Shown: in pieces, positions 19,944 through 30,400 of the stretch
Position numbering within the stretch: the stretch's first letter is position 1
How the letters are laid out: each line of letters begins with the position of its first letter
NCBI GenBank assembly: GCA_011524535.1
Contig: WTKD01000003.1
Span: 62,001 to 126,000, forward strand
Source: Spirochaetaceae bacterium
GTDB taxonomy: Bacteria > Spirochaetota > Spirochaetia > WTKD01
Length of the DNA: 64,000 nt
Direction of reading: 5' to 3'
The notes under the pieces: generated by a model
Seen by the model: only the letters and a program-made list of their open reading frames with translations
What the model was told of the DNA's origin: nothing
The model's database searches: none
Translations under genes and position numbers: made by a program

Positions 19944-21968
19944 ATGGACAGTACACGGCTGCGGAACATCGGGATCATTGCACACATAGATGCGGGAAAA
20001 ACAACGACAACGGAAAGGATGCTCTTTTTTAGTGGGATAAATCATACCATTGGAGAAGTCGACACTGGAACAACCACGATGGACTGGATGGCACAAGAGC
20101 AGGACCGTGGCATTACCATCACATCTGCTGCAACTACCATACCGTGGAATTCCTATACCATAAATCTCATCGATACGCCGGGACATATTGATTTTACTGC
20201 GGAGGTTGAACGTTCCCTTCGTGTCTTAGATGGAGCGGTGACCATTTTATGCGCCGTGGGCGGGGTTGAAGCCCAAACCGAAACGGTCTGGCGCCAATCC
20301 AATGCCTATGCCATACCTCGTATCGTATATGTAAACAAAATGGATCGCATAGGTGCAGATTTTGATAATGTCTGTACGATGATGCGCGAGAAACTGAATT
20401 GCAACCCCCTGCCCTTACAAATTCCAATCGGTTCAGAAGATTCTTTTGAGGCGGTTATCGATCTTCTTGATGACGTAGAATTGCATTGGAAATCGTCTGA
20501 GCCCTATGAGATAGAACGAAAACCCATACGCAGCGAACACATAGAAAGGGCAAAAAATGCACGTATCGAATTGCTAGAAAATCTTTCCGAATACAACGAC
20601 GAACTGGCCATACTCTACCTCGAAGGCCATGAAATTTCTAATGAGTTTTTGATCGACGCAATTAGAAAAGCAACCCTTGATTTGCAAATCATCCCCGTTT
20701 TTGTCGGCGCAAGCCTGCGAAACATAGGCGTTCAACCGATTCTTGATGCGGTCTGTCGCTACCTTCCATCTCCCCACGATAAACCGGAATTTTCTATAGT
20801 CGACCCCAATACGCAAAAAGAAAAAACGCTCAATGCTTTTGAAAACAAAGAACTTCTTGCACTCGTATTCAAGATACAATACGACAGGGAAGCGGGAAGA
20901 ATTTGTTTTGTTCGAATATATTCTGGAACCCTCTCCACCGGAAACCAGGTCTGTCTCGCAAGCAACAAGAAAAAAGAGCGCGTCACCCGGGTCTTCCGCA
21001 TACACGCAAATAGGCAGGAACAACTTCGTGCCTTATCCGTCGGGGATATAGGAGCCGTCGTGGGCTGCAAATCGGCGATGACTGGTGATACGATTTCTTT
21101 GAAACCGCCAAGTCATGTCTTGGAATCTATGCAGTTTCCTGATCCCGTTATTACTTCTTCTATCGAAACAAAAACCTATTCACAGCGTAAGGACCTGGAA
21201 TCGGTGCTCGCAGTGCTCGCTTCAGAGGACCCCACATTTTCCTGGAAGAACGATCTGCAAAGCGGCCAGTTGATCATACTCGGCATGGGAGAACTCCATC
21301 TGGAAGTCATATGCAAGCGAATACAGGATGATTTCAACATTTCTGTTCGCCTCGGACATCCCCATGTCCAGCTCCGCGAAACGATTCTACACGATGCCGA
21401 AGGCGAATTCGATGAAACAATCACCCTCTCTGGAAAAGAATACCCGATCGCCCTTTCCATCGCCCTAAAAAAGAACAACGCAGTTGGGGTACAGGTAAAC
21501 CATTCGCTTGAACACCTCCCAGAAGAAGTCATTACCGCTAGTATCGAAACGATAAGCGGCTATTTGGAATCGGGCATTTCGTTTGGATATCCCGGTATAC
21601 AAATCGAAGCAATCATTAAAAAAATGGAGATCGACAAGGAACAATACAGCCTCGCGGTGATACAAAGCGCCTTGGTGCAATGCCTGGAACAAGTATGCAA
21701 ACAAGCCGGTGAACAATTACTCGAGCCCATCGTCAACGTGAACATCGTTACCCCAAAGGAATATTTGGGGGAAGTCACGCAAAGCATCATACGTAGAGGC
21801 GGAACGATACATTCTATCGAATCGCAAGCGTTTTCGGAGCAAATCAACGCGGAAGCTCCCTTGCGTATCATGTTTGGATACACAACTGCATTACGAAGTG
21901 CAACCCAGGGGCGTGGAACAGCCAGCATGCATTTCAGCCATTTCGCCCCAAAACCCGATACAGATTAA
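19944..21968 (+). CDS. fusA: Elongation factor G
   Basis: 674 aa; AHIDAGKTTTTERML, DRGITITSAATT, DTPGHIDF, VNKMDRIGADF. Confidence 0.93.
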   Translation: MDSTRLRNIGIIAHIDAGKTTTTERMLFFSGINHTIGEVDTGTTTMDWMAQEQDRGITITSAATTIPWNSYTINLIDTPGHIDFTAEVERSLRVLDGAVTILCAVGGVEAQTETVWRQSNAYAIPRIVYVNKMDRIGADFDNVCTMMREKLNCNPLPLQIPIGSEDSFEAVIDLLDDVELHWKSSEPYEIERKPIRSEHIERAKNARIELLENLSEYNDELAILYLEGHEISNEFLIDAIRKATLDLQIIPVFVGASLRNIGVQPILDAVCRYLPSPHDKPEFSIVDPNTQKEKTLNAFENKELLALVFKIQYDREAGRICFVRIYSGTLSTGNQVCLASNKKKERVTRVFRIHANRQEQLRALSVGDIGAVVGCKSAMTGDTISLKPPSHVLESMQFPDPVITSSIETKTYSQRKDLESVLAVLASEDPTFSWKNDLQSGQLIILGMGELHLEVICKRIQDDFNISVRLGHPHVQLRETILHDAEGEFDETITLSGKEYPIALSIALKKNNAVGVQVNHSLEHLPEEVITASIETISGYLESGISFGYPGIQIEAIIKKMEIDKEQYSLAVIQSALVQCLEQVCKQAGEQLLEPIVNVNIVTPKEYLGEVTQSIIRRGGTIHSIESQAFSEQINAEAPLRIMFGYTTALRSATQGRGTASMHFSHFAPKPDTD

Positions 21969-22082
21969 CAATGTCCAGCTAATAAAATAGAAATATTGTA
22001 GCTTTGGAAAAGGCGCCAAAAAAACAACAGAACCTTAACAAAGCCTCGTATATGTGATATGATTGTGTTTTCAGGAGGACTT

Positions 22083-24149
22083 ATGAGTTCACACATACGC
22101 AACATTGCCGTCGCTGGTCATAGCGGTTCGGGAAAAACAAGCCTTGTCGAGGCTTTGTTGTACGTACAAAACAAAAACCCAAAAGAGTTTTCAAGTGATT
22201 TCACCCATCTCGAGAAGGTTCACGAGATGTCTTTGTTCACTACGCTGTTTACGCGAGAATGGAAGGGTTTGAAGATAAACCTGTTGGATACTCCTGGCGT
22301 ATCAGATTTTGTCGGTGAAGTGATCACCGCCTTCCGCACCAGCGATTGTGCCATCATCACGGTGAACGGTGTTGCAGGCGTGCAGATAGAAACGATCAAG
22401 TTGTGGCGAAGACTTGAGGCACGGTCACGCCCTCGTATGATCTTTGTAAACCGTCTAGATGAAAAAGGTGCAGATTACAGGTCTTTGTTGAACGATCTCA
22501 ATAAGCAATTCAAAGGTCATTTCGTCGCTGTGAGTGTTCCTGTATACAAGGATGAACGACTCCACGGTGTGTATAACCTTGTGAACGATGAATATTTTGT
22601 TCACGATGATACTGGAAATGAAATTCTCAAAAATGATGCTCTCGATGCACAGACAAAACAGACATTAAGAAGTGAATTCAAGGGAGAACTGATAGAAGCA
22701 GCAGCAGAAGGAAACGACGAATTGCTTGAAAAATTCCTCGAGGCCGAAGACCTAGATTTGAAGGATATTTGGCAAGGACTCATGGAAGGATTCCAACAAA
22801 ACAATATTGTTCCTGTCTTTGCAGGGGCTGCAACCGAGCATATAGGGATTGTTCCCTTGCTAGAATTCTTTGAAAGTGCCTGCCCTCCTGCAGATTCCTT
22901 ACCAGAAATTGCCTACAGCCCCGAAAACGAAGAACAAGAATGCCAGATAAAGACCGATGGACTAGTGTCTTTCTTTGTATTCAAAACGCGCTACGACCAA
23001 TTCGCAGGAAAACTTTCCTATGTAAAGGTCCTCAGCGGTGAGTTAAAAGAAGGCGCTGAGCTTCTGAACGTGCGCGATGGAAAAAAAGAAAGGATCAACC
23101 GCATATATTCCGCATTTGGGGCTTCAATTGTGGAAGAATCCTCTATCATCGCCGGAGATCTTGGCGTTATCACGAAATTGGGACAGGCTCATACAAACGA
23201 TACCTATACTGAAACGAGCCCTTCCATACATTTTCGCCCCTTAAAACTGCCAAAACCCGTATATTCTTTGATGGTTCAAAGCGATAGTCGAAAAAACGAC
23301 GATAAACTGAATCAAATTCTTTCTCGATTCAGTGAAGAAGACAAAACCATCACCATCGAATACAATGGCGAAACCCATGAAAGCGTTATTTCAGGCATGG
23401 GGGAAATGCATTTGCGTTTTCTTCTTGAAGAAATTCAAGATGCGAATTCTATCCCTATAACAACGGGAACACCAAAAATTGCATATCGAGAAACTATAAC
23501 CAAGAAAAGCCAGGTAACCTACCGCCATAAGAAGCAATCGGGTGGACATGGTCAATTTGGAGAGGTGGTAATCGAAGTTGAACCCCTCCCCCGTGGTGAA
23601 TACTATAAGTTTCACAACAGCATACGCGGTGGATCGGTTTCCAAGGGCTATATTCCAGGCATAGAAAAAGGTCTCCACGAAGCGATGGAATCGGGACCGC
23701 TCGCGGGGTATCCACTCATGGATGTAAGCATAAATCTCCTAGATGGAAAGGAACATTCGGTGGATTCTTCGGAACTCGCCTTCAAATTGGCTGCGCGTTC
23801 AGCCTTGCACAATGCGGTACAAGAAGCAGGCCCAACCCTACTCGAGCCATTCATGCATGTATCGGTTATCGTTGAAGACACCTATCTTGGAGATATCCTT
23901 TCAGACCTCAGTGGAAGAAGGGGCCGAGTCCTCGGACAACAACAACTGTCTGGTGTAATCGTTGAGGTTGAAGCCCATGTGCCCGAATCTGAATTGCTTA
24001 CATATTGTATAGAATTGAAGGCCTTGACGTCTGGAACGGGAAGTTTTTCGGTTGAATTTGACCATTATGAACCGCTTCGAGGGAAATTAGCGAGCACGGT
24101 CATAGCCGAAACAAAAGAAAAAGAACTCGTTACTTCTGGCCACCATTAG
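22083..24149 (+). CDS. Elongation factor G-like protein (divergent paralogue)
   Basis: IAVAGHSGSGKTSLVEALL, LDTPGVSDFVGEV, VNRLDEKGADY; EF-G domain IV/V sequence (YRHKKQSGGHGQFGEVVIEVEP, LLEPFMHVSV). AGGAGG ~9 bp upstream of ATG 22083. Confidence 0.9.
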   Translation: MSSHIRNIAVAGHSGSGKTSLVEALLYVQNKNPKEFSSDFTHLEKVHEMSLFTTLFTREWKGLKINLLDTPGVSDFVGEVITAFRTSDCAIITVNGVAGVQIETIKLWRRLEARSRPRMIFVNRLDEKGADYRSLLNDLNKQFKGHFVAVSVPVYKDERLHGVYNLVNDEYFVHDDTGNEILKNDALDAQTKQTLRSEFKGELIEAAAEGNDELLEKFLEAEDLDLKDIWQGLMEGFQQNNIVPVFAGAATEHIGIVPLLEFFESACPPADSLPEIAYSPENEEQECQIKTDGLVSFFVFKTRYDQFAGKLSYVKVLSGELKEGAELLNVRDGKKERINRIYSAFGASIVEESSIIAGDLGVITKLGQAHTNDTYTETSPSIHFRPLKLPKPVYSLMVQSDSRKNDDKLNQILSRFSEEDKTITIEYNGETHESVISGMGEMHLRFLLEEIQDANSIPITTGTPKIAYRETITKKSQVTYRHKKQSGGHGQFGEVVIEVEPLPRGEYYKFHNSIRGGSVSKGYIPGIEKGLHEAMESGPLAGYPLMDVSINLLDGKEHSVDSSELAFKLAARSALHNAVQEAGPTLLEPFMHVSVIVEDTYLGDILSDLSGRRGRVLGQQQLSGVIVEVEAHVPESELLTYCIELKALTSGTGSFSVEFDHYEPLRGKLASTVIAETKEKELVTSGHH

Positions 24150-24209
24150 GATAGAGTTTCGCATTTGAAAGCATACGATTTTATCCCATGAGCTATACAT
24201 TGGATATGC

Positions 24210-25034
24210 TTACAGCACATCCGTTCTTGTCGCGAGTATATCCCGGGTTAATCGACCGTCTGCAATTGATTTCTTTTCATATTTTGTTTGGGCTCTCCAA
24301 AATGGTCTTGGTGCATAGGGAGAAAACAATACCTCGAATGATTCACTGGACGATAAGAATGCCCCTACTTCCTCTGAATATGGCTGCCAATCGCTTGCAA
24401 ACCCGAACATTGCCCCAGGATGCATAATTTTAGCCACTAAGGATAATGAAGCTTCCGTGAATAATCTGCGCTTCTGATGCCTCTTTTTCGGCCAAGGGTC
24501 GGGAAAAAGCGCTGTGACTGCATGCACTCGTATATGCCCAGCAAAAGCCTCCAGAAGGTCAAGAACATCTCCGCGTACAACAAGTACATTATCCAACTCA
24601 TACCTGCTCGCTTTTGATAGAGCCTGCCTAACCCCAAGTTCATGCACTTCGATCCCCAAAAACAGGATATGAGGAAACTGCTGTGCGAATTTTATCAATG
24701 AATCCCCATTACCAAACCCAATATCGATCCAAAACAAGGGGTAGGCAGATTTATTTTCTTGCAATGGCTTATTGTCTTCTGCAGAAACAGAAAATACAGG
24801 AGTTTCGTGTGCATAAGTCCATGGTGCAGGATGAGGAAATATGACCGATTGTAAATATTCGAGCAAGTTCGCCACTTCACGATCGCCATAATTGTGTAAG
24901 GAATAATATATTCCTTCGCTATGGGCCGATTGAATGAGAGCGTCGTGGCTTTTTGAAGCACGTGGGGTCCGAATGACATAGGAGCGAATGCGTCTAAGAC
25001 CCTGCTTTTCTTCAGGCATGATCGGATTCCACAA
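24210..25034 (-). CDS. trmB: tRNA (guanine-N7-)-methyltransferase
   Basis: DIGFGNGDSLIKFAQQFPHILFLGIEVH, FPDPWPKKRHQKRRLFTEASL. Confidence 0.95.
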   Translation of the reverse strand: MWNPIMPEEKQGLRRIRSYVIRTPRASKSHDALIQSAHSEGIYYSLHNYGDREVANLLEYLQSVIFPHPAPWTYAHETPVFSVSAEDNKPLQENKSAYPLFWIDIGFGNGDSLIKFAQQFPHILFLGIEVHELGVRQALSKASRYELDNVLVVRGDVLDLLEAFAGHIRVHAVTALFPDPWPKKRHQKRRLFTEASLSLVAKIMHPGAMFGFASDWQPYSEEVGAFLSSSESFEVLFSPYAPRPFWRAQTKYEKKSIADGRLTRDILATRTDVL

Positions 25035-28000
25035 ATTTTTCCTGCTCGGTCATAGCCTGATTTTCCAGCGTCTTGCTTGATATACTCTGAAGAAACGTGC
25101 AAAGGGTCTGCGATAGCGCATGTACGTTTTTTTCCTTGTTTGGGTATTGAATGGTTCCATCGGGCAGGAGCTGCAATCCCTGCGTAGACGTACTCGCAAG
25201 CAGATGTTTCATATCAATGCAATGGTTTTGATGCGGACGAATACTTATATAGTTTCTAATTTCCTTTATTTCTTCGATTCCAACAAAATAACACATCGCT
25301 CGGAGTTTGGCGATATCAAATAATTCCTGTACTTCGGTTGGAATTGCCCCATATCGATCAATAGTTTTGTCCAAAGAGGCATGTAAGGATCTTTCATCGG
25401 ATATTGCTTGTAGCTCTTGGTAGAGTTTTATCCTCTGATGTATATCCTTTATATACTCTGAGGGTATATGCGCTTCATGCCTTATTTCGATATGCACCTC
25501 TTGCACGGGTTTATCCGAACCCATATTCCTTCTCCTCCGTATGGCATTGTTGAGCATGGTTAGATAGAGTTCTAGACCCAATTGGTAGACGCTCCCGCTT
25601 TGTTCCTTCCCCACTAGATTCCCAACTCCCCGTAATTCCATATCTTGCAGAGCAATCTGGAAGCCAACCCCTAGTTCAGAATGATCGCGTATAATTTCCA
25701 ACCGGCGCAATGCGATATCCGAAAGATAGTTTTGCTCGGGGTATAGAAGATAGGCATACGCGTTTTGGTCCGATCTTCCGACCCGGCCTCTCAGCTGGTA
25801 TAATTGTGCAACCCCGTATATATCCGCTCTATCGATGATGATAGTGTTCACGTTTGCAATGTTTATCCCGTTCTCAATAATGGTTGTGCTCACGAGCACA
25901 TTATAGCGTTCGTGTAGAAATTTCCACATGGTTTCTTCTATGTCCTTTGGATGCATCTGACCATGTATGCAGGCAACGCTTGCAGTGGGAACGATTTCGG
26001 CGATGAGCCTGCGCACCTGTTCGAGCGAATCTATTCTGTTGTGCAGGAAATACACCTGTCCATTTCGGTCTAGTTCTCGGATTATCGCCTCGCGGACGAT
26101 CTCGGTGCTGAATTTCTGTACTATCGTGCGTATGGGTTTTCGACTTTTTGGCGGTGTTCTCAACAATGAAATTTTTCTTAGTTCCAACATCGACATATGG
26201 AGAGTTCTCGGTATAGGGGTGGCGCTCATCATCAGGCAATCCACGGTCGATTTCCATTCTTTTAGCCTCTCTTTGTGTTTTACACCAAAGCGTTGCTCCT
26301 CATCGATGACGATAAATCCCAATTTTGCAAATGTGACGCTTTTTCCTAGCAATTTATGCGTACCGATAACGATGTCTATTTTCCCCTGTTTGAGTCGCTC
26401 CAATGTTTTTCGAGCCTTTCCCGGGCTTACCAGCCGTGATAACATCGCTATACGAACGGGAAAGTTTTTCATTCGTTCACAAAAAGTCTCATAATGCTGC
26501 TCAACGAGGATGGTTGTGGGCGCCAGTATCGCAACCTGCATCGAGTCCATAACCGCTTTAAAGGCCGCACGTATCGCAAGTTCGGTTTTTCCAAAGCCAA
26601 CATCGCCACAAAGGAGCCGGTCCATCGGGCGGTTTGATTCCATGTCTTCTTTTATTTCACTCAAGGCCTGCAATTGGTCGGGGGTTTCTTCAAAGGGGAA
26701 ACTGGATTCAAAAAGTTGTTGCCATTCCCCATCCGCTGAAAAAGAATGTCCTTGGACCGATTCTCTCTCAGCGTATAATTCAATAAGTCTTTTGGCTATA
26801 TCTTCAAGGCTTCGTTCAATACGTTGCTTTCGTTTTTTCCAGGATGTACCCCCTATACTATCCAGGCGGGGGTTTTCTTCACCCACATAACGCTGAACGA
26901 GGCTAATCTGGTCTATCGGAACGAATATGGAATCGCCCTGGGCATATTCTATGGCAAGATAATCCCTAGAATTACCCGCAGCCTTCATATGTTTGATCCC
27001 TCGAAATATACCAATACCATGGTGTACATGAACAACATGGGTATTCAATTCTATATCCGAAAACGAAGCGATTGGCTTTGATACGCTGTGTACATGGCCA
27101 CTCGTTGAAACGCCGAGTATGTCTTCTTCGCTGATAACGGCAACTTTTTCTTTTGAAAGGATAAACCCCGAGTGAAGCAAGGTGCTCACTATTGGTATAT
27201 CTTCAAAAAGCTGTTCAAATCTTGCTCTCTGGGCTGGTGAGCGAACGGTAATAACGACTCTATATCCTTCTTTTTGTAATTGCGTAATTTCTGTTCGAGC
27301 GAGTCGAATATTTCCTGCATACCTGGTCGGTATCCGGATATCCACCGAATCGCTTTCTTCTCCGCCGGTTGGATATATATTGATGGTCGCTTTCTTCATC
27401 GAATCGGTTGCCAGAACAACCTGTTCGGGGGGTGGGAACATGGTCACCGAATCATAATACATACGATTAAAATCATCCCGATGCTGGGTTGCTTGCTGTT
27501 CCACGAGCGCGGGATCGATATACACCAAAAGATCATCATCGGTAACATAATTCGAAAGCGTTGAAGAATCATAAATCAGGGGCGCATAGTATTCGGTTCC
27601 TATTATTCTTTGGTCACCCTTCGCCACGAATTCGCTCGAGGAAAGGTCTTTTTCATAGCCATGAGACTGAATAATTGATATTCTTTCGGCTGTCCAGAGT
27701 ATCTCACTGGTAGCTGTAATCGTCACGGCTTTTTCTTCGGTCGTTGAAAGTTCTATGGTAGCATCCAAATTGTGGATAGATTCGATATCATCAAATCTCA
27801 GGACCATACGAATCGGCTCTTCTCTATAGGGTGGGAATATATCGATGATTTCACCCCGTATCGCAAATTCACCCTTGGTGGTTATTCTCGGAACACGTAT
27901 ATAGCCCCATTCTGTAAGCGTATTTCCTATAGCTAAGGGCGAGCAAGACCCCCCAACTCGCAAAACCATTGAAAGTTTTTCTAATTCTTTTCGCGGAGGA

Positions 28001-28377
28001 AGGGTATGCAATGCTGCAAACGTAGAAGCACAGAGTATGGCATTCCCCTCTACGTACTCCGAAAGGGCGAATAGCCTCTCTGAAAAAGAAGGATTGCCCG
28101 GAGCAACGGGGGTATAGGGTCTGGTTTGATGCCAAGAAAAACCGACCGCAGGGGTCAAAAACACATGGAGATCATCCACAAGTTCGGTCATTTGGGTATG
28201 ACTCGGACAAATGCAAAGAATACGACGGTTTGTTTTGCGCTGCAATTCCGCGAGGAATGCCGCGGTATAGGATGTTTTTACACCCGAAACCGAGGCCTGC
28301 TCCCCCTTCTCTATTGCAGAAAGAAGATTTTTGAGAAGACGAGGAGACACAATCGTTGATGCATCGAGCTCACTCAT
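25012..28377 (-). CDS. mfd: Transcription-repair coupling factor
   Basis: 1121 aa; HVVHVHHGIGIFRGI, DQLQALSEIKEDMESNRPMDRLLCGDVGFGKTELAIRAAFKAVMD, DEEQRFGVKHKERLKEWK, MSATPIPRTL, QLYQLRGRVGRSDQNAYAYLLYP. Confidence 0.97.
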   Translation of the reverse strand: MSELDASTIVSPRLLKNLLSAIEKGEQASVSGVKTSYTAAFLAELQRKTNRRILCICPSHTQMTELVDDLHVFLTPAVGFSWHQTRPYTPVAPGNPSFSERLFALSEYVEGNAILCASTFAALHTLPPRKELEKLSMVLRVGGSCSPLAIGNTLTEWGYIRVPRITTKGEFAIRGEIIDIFPPYREEPIRMVLRFDDIESIHNLDATIELSTTEEKAVTITATSEILWTAERISIIQSHGYEKDLSSSEFVAKGDQRIIGTEYYAPLIYDSSTLSNYVTDDDLLVYIDPALVEQQATQHRDDFNRMYYDSVTMFPPPEQVVLATDSMKKATINIYPTGGEESDSVDIRIPTRYAGNIRLARTEITQLQKEGYRVVITVRSPAQRARFEQLFEDIPIVSTLLHSGFILSKEKVAVISEEDILGVSTSGHVHSVSKPIASFSDIELNTHVVHVHHGIGIFRGIKHMKAAGNSRDYLAIEYAQGDSIFVPIDQISLVQRYVGEENPRLDSIGGTSWKKRKQRIERSLEDIAKRLIELYAERESVQGHSFSADGEWQQLFESSFPFEETPDQLQALSEIKEDMESNRPMDRLLCGDVGFGKTELAIRAAFKAVMDSMQVAILAPTTILVEQHYETFCERMKNFPVRIAMLSRLVSPGKARKTLERLKQGKIDIVIGTHKLLGKSVTFAKLGFIVIDEEQRFGVKHKERLKEWKSTVDCLMMSATPIPRTLHMSMLELRKISLLRTPPKSRKPIRTIVQKFSTEIVREAIIRELDRNGQVYFLHNRIDSLEQVRRLIAEIVPTASVACIHGQMHPKDIEETMWKFLHERYNVLVSTTIIENGINIANVNTIIIDRADIYGVAQLYQLRGRVGRSDQNAYAYLLYPEQNYLSDIALRRLEIIRDHSELGVGFQIALQDMELRGVGNLVGKEQSGSVYQLGLELYLTMLNNAIRRRRNMGSDKPVQEVHIEIRHEAHIPSEYIKDIHQRIKLYQELQAISDERSLHASLDKTIDRYGAIPTEVQELFDIAKLRAMCYFVGIEEIKEIRNYISIRPHQNHCIDMKHLLASTSTQGLQLLPDGTIQYPNKEKNVHALSQTLCTFLQSISSKTLENQAMTEQEKFVESDHA

Positions 28378-28596
28378 CGTTGAATTTGTCTTCGCTGTGA
28401 TGGGTTTTTCATACGGGTAATCGGTATCATGAGCAGTGATATACGGGAAAGTCCTTCTGTATTTTAGACCTATTCAAAGAAAAATGCACCCGCTTTATGA
28501 TCGCCCCAGAAATATCATCTCATTCGCTCATGTTATTCTCCATCGTATACGAGAGAAACCTTTAATCATGACAAAAAGCCACCGATGCTATGACAG

Positions 28597-29547
28597 ATGT
28601 ACGTTCTCTCGCTATTATTTCTTGGAATATTCTGTCTCGGTCCCCTCTTCGCCGAACTCTCAGTCTCAATCGACATTCACAATGAAGACCTCTATTTTGT
28701 TGATGCTCCTATCGATCTTGCCGTAACCATCGAGAATTCGGGTATACAAGATAGAACGTTTTCTATTGCTGACGAGTTCATGCAATCGATCGATATGGAA
28801 GTATGGAACGAACAGGGAGAAGCGCTAGGGCCATCGGCCACGTTTATTCGGGCAAGAAACAGACAGCATATGCGGTACAGAAACCTAACGCTCCTGCCAA
28901 CCGAACAATTTGTACGAATTATTAGGTTGAATGAATTTGTGGACCTTGTTGAGCCGGGTATATACACCATCCGTGCCCATTTTTACGAAAATTTGCCCCA
29001 AGACTCTTTCGATCGTCAGACCAGAACAATCCATTCAAACAGCCTCCTCCTCTCAATACGCCCAGGCACATACACAGAAAATCGCATCGATGAATCGATA
29101 CGTTCGCTGACCGAAGAGGTCCTTATCCGCGAAGACCTTCGTCCAGATGAAATCGTTGAATATGTCGTACAAGCCAGGCGAAACAGCGATTGGGAACGTT
29201 TTTTCTTATTCATCGATGTTGAATCGCTCCTACTCGAAACTCCAGATCTCAAACAACGATATATGCGTGCAAGTGGAGAAGCAAAACAGGATATGTTGGC
29301 ACTCTTCCGTGAAACCCTCAAAGAAGAACGCATCGAGGACAGCATAACGGCGGTCCCATCGGATGTTAGGATATTAAAAACCGAATATGGTCCATTGGAT
29401 GGAACCGTGTTGACCCAGCAGGTGTTTAATCAGTCCACCTTTGAGGTCGTCAAAGAGTACCTCTATTATTTCGAGAGAAAAAACTATTGGAAAATCACTG
29501 GCTATAGCGTTTTGAATCTGGGTACCCGTGCAATTTCGGTACAGTGA
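28597..29547 (+). CDS. Hypothetical exported protein
   Basis: 316 aa; signal-like MYVLSLLFLGIFCLGPLFAELS and beta-rich N-terminal region; family not identified. Confidence 0.68.
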   Translation: MYVLSLLFLGIFCLGPLFAELSVSIDIHNEDLYFVDAPIDLAVTIENSGIQDRTFSIADEFMQSIDMEVWNEQGEALGPSATFIRARNRQHMRYRNLTLLPTEQFVRIIRLNEFVDLVEPGIYTIRAHFYENLPQDSFDRQTRTIHSNSLLLSIRPGTYTENRIDESIRSLTEEVLIREDLRPDEIVEYVVQARRNSDWERFFLFIDVESLLLETPDLKQRYMRASGEAKQDMLALFRETLKEERIEDSITAVPSDVRILKTEYGPLDGTVLTQQVFNQSTFEVVKEYLYYFERKNYWKITGYSVLNLGTRAISVQ

Positions 29548-29590
29548 TTTCTTGCACACTCTGGGCAAAACCCTTAAAATGAACATACAC

Positions 29591-29663
29591 TCCCTTGTAG
29601 CTCAGTCGGTAGAGCGGGTGGCTGTTAACCACTAGGTCGTTGGTTCGAGTCCAACCGGGGGAG
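29591..29663 (+). tRNA. tRNA-Asn (GTT)
   Basis: TCCCTTGTAGCTCAGTCGGTAGAGCGGGTGGCTGTTAACCACTAGGTCGTTGGTTCGAGTCCAACCGGGGGAG; loop CTGTTAA. Confidence 0.94.
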
Positions 29664-29964
29664 CTTTTTTTGCCTCTTCGCAGCCTTACCTTTTCGCTTG
29701 CCAGGGTTGAATGAGGCTTTCTTTATTAAATACCCTCCTTAAACACTATACACGCTGTATTTTTTTCCTTGATTGGTTCTATGCACATTTGGGTGATATT
29801 CTCCTAGTAAAACCCTCACCCTGAAAGAAAAATACAGAAAAAGCAATCGTCTACTAGATTGCAGGAAAATATACTTCCCATAAATAAGCAATTAATACAT
29901 GAAATGTTATACAAAAAAATATATATATATGATATTCTGTAGTGTATATTCAAGGAAAAAGAAT

Positions 29965-30153
29965 ATGACGAACCGTGACAGATATGTGGTTTCAACAACG
30001 CCCGTTAGAAATCTCATTAAAAAAATTTATATTCTATCCCTAAAACAAACCGAAAGCACGCCTACCGCTGAGACAATCAGCTATAAAAAAAAGATAGAAA
30101 TAGACGAGCAAAAAAAGGAAGGAAATATGCATAAGGAGCGATGTGTGCGGTAA
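29965..30153 (+). CDS. Short hypothetical ORF
   Basis: 62 aa from MTNRDRYVVSTT; basic, in AT-rich DNA, no recognised family. Confidence 0.15.
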   Translation: MTNRDRYVVSTTPVRNLIKKIYILSLKQTESTPTAETISYKKKIEIDEQKKEGNMHKERCVR

Positions 30154-30400
30154 AATTTAGCTAGTATCAAAAGCTGAATGTTTCACATGATGATGTCAGA
30201 AAAAATATTCGAAGCTCTTAGGACCCAAAGAGCTTGAATATGTTAGAAACACCCTGGCAACCCCATTAAGAAGAACCATGAAATATTTCGACGACGTATC
30301 AAAAAAACTTCTTAAACAGATTTTTGCATATAGAAACAAAAAGATGATACCATCAAGAAATGCATTATTCCCGGAATTACCATGCGGAGATTTTATATAA

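Noticed and set aside
25967-26494. Several + strand ORFs opposite mfd
   Set aside because: mfd is unambiguous on the minus strand; these have no recognisable features.
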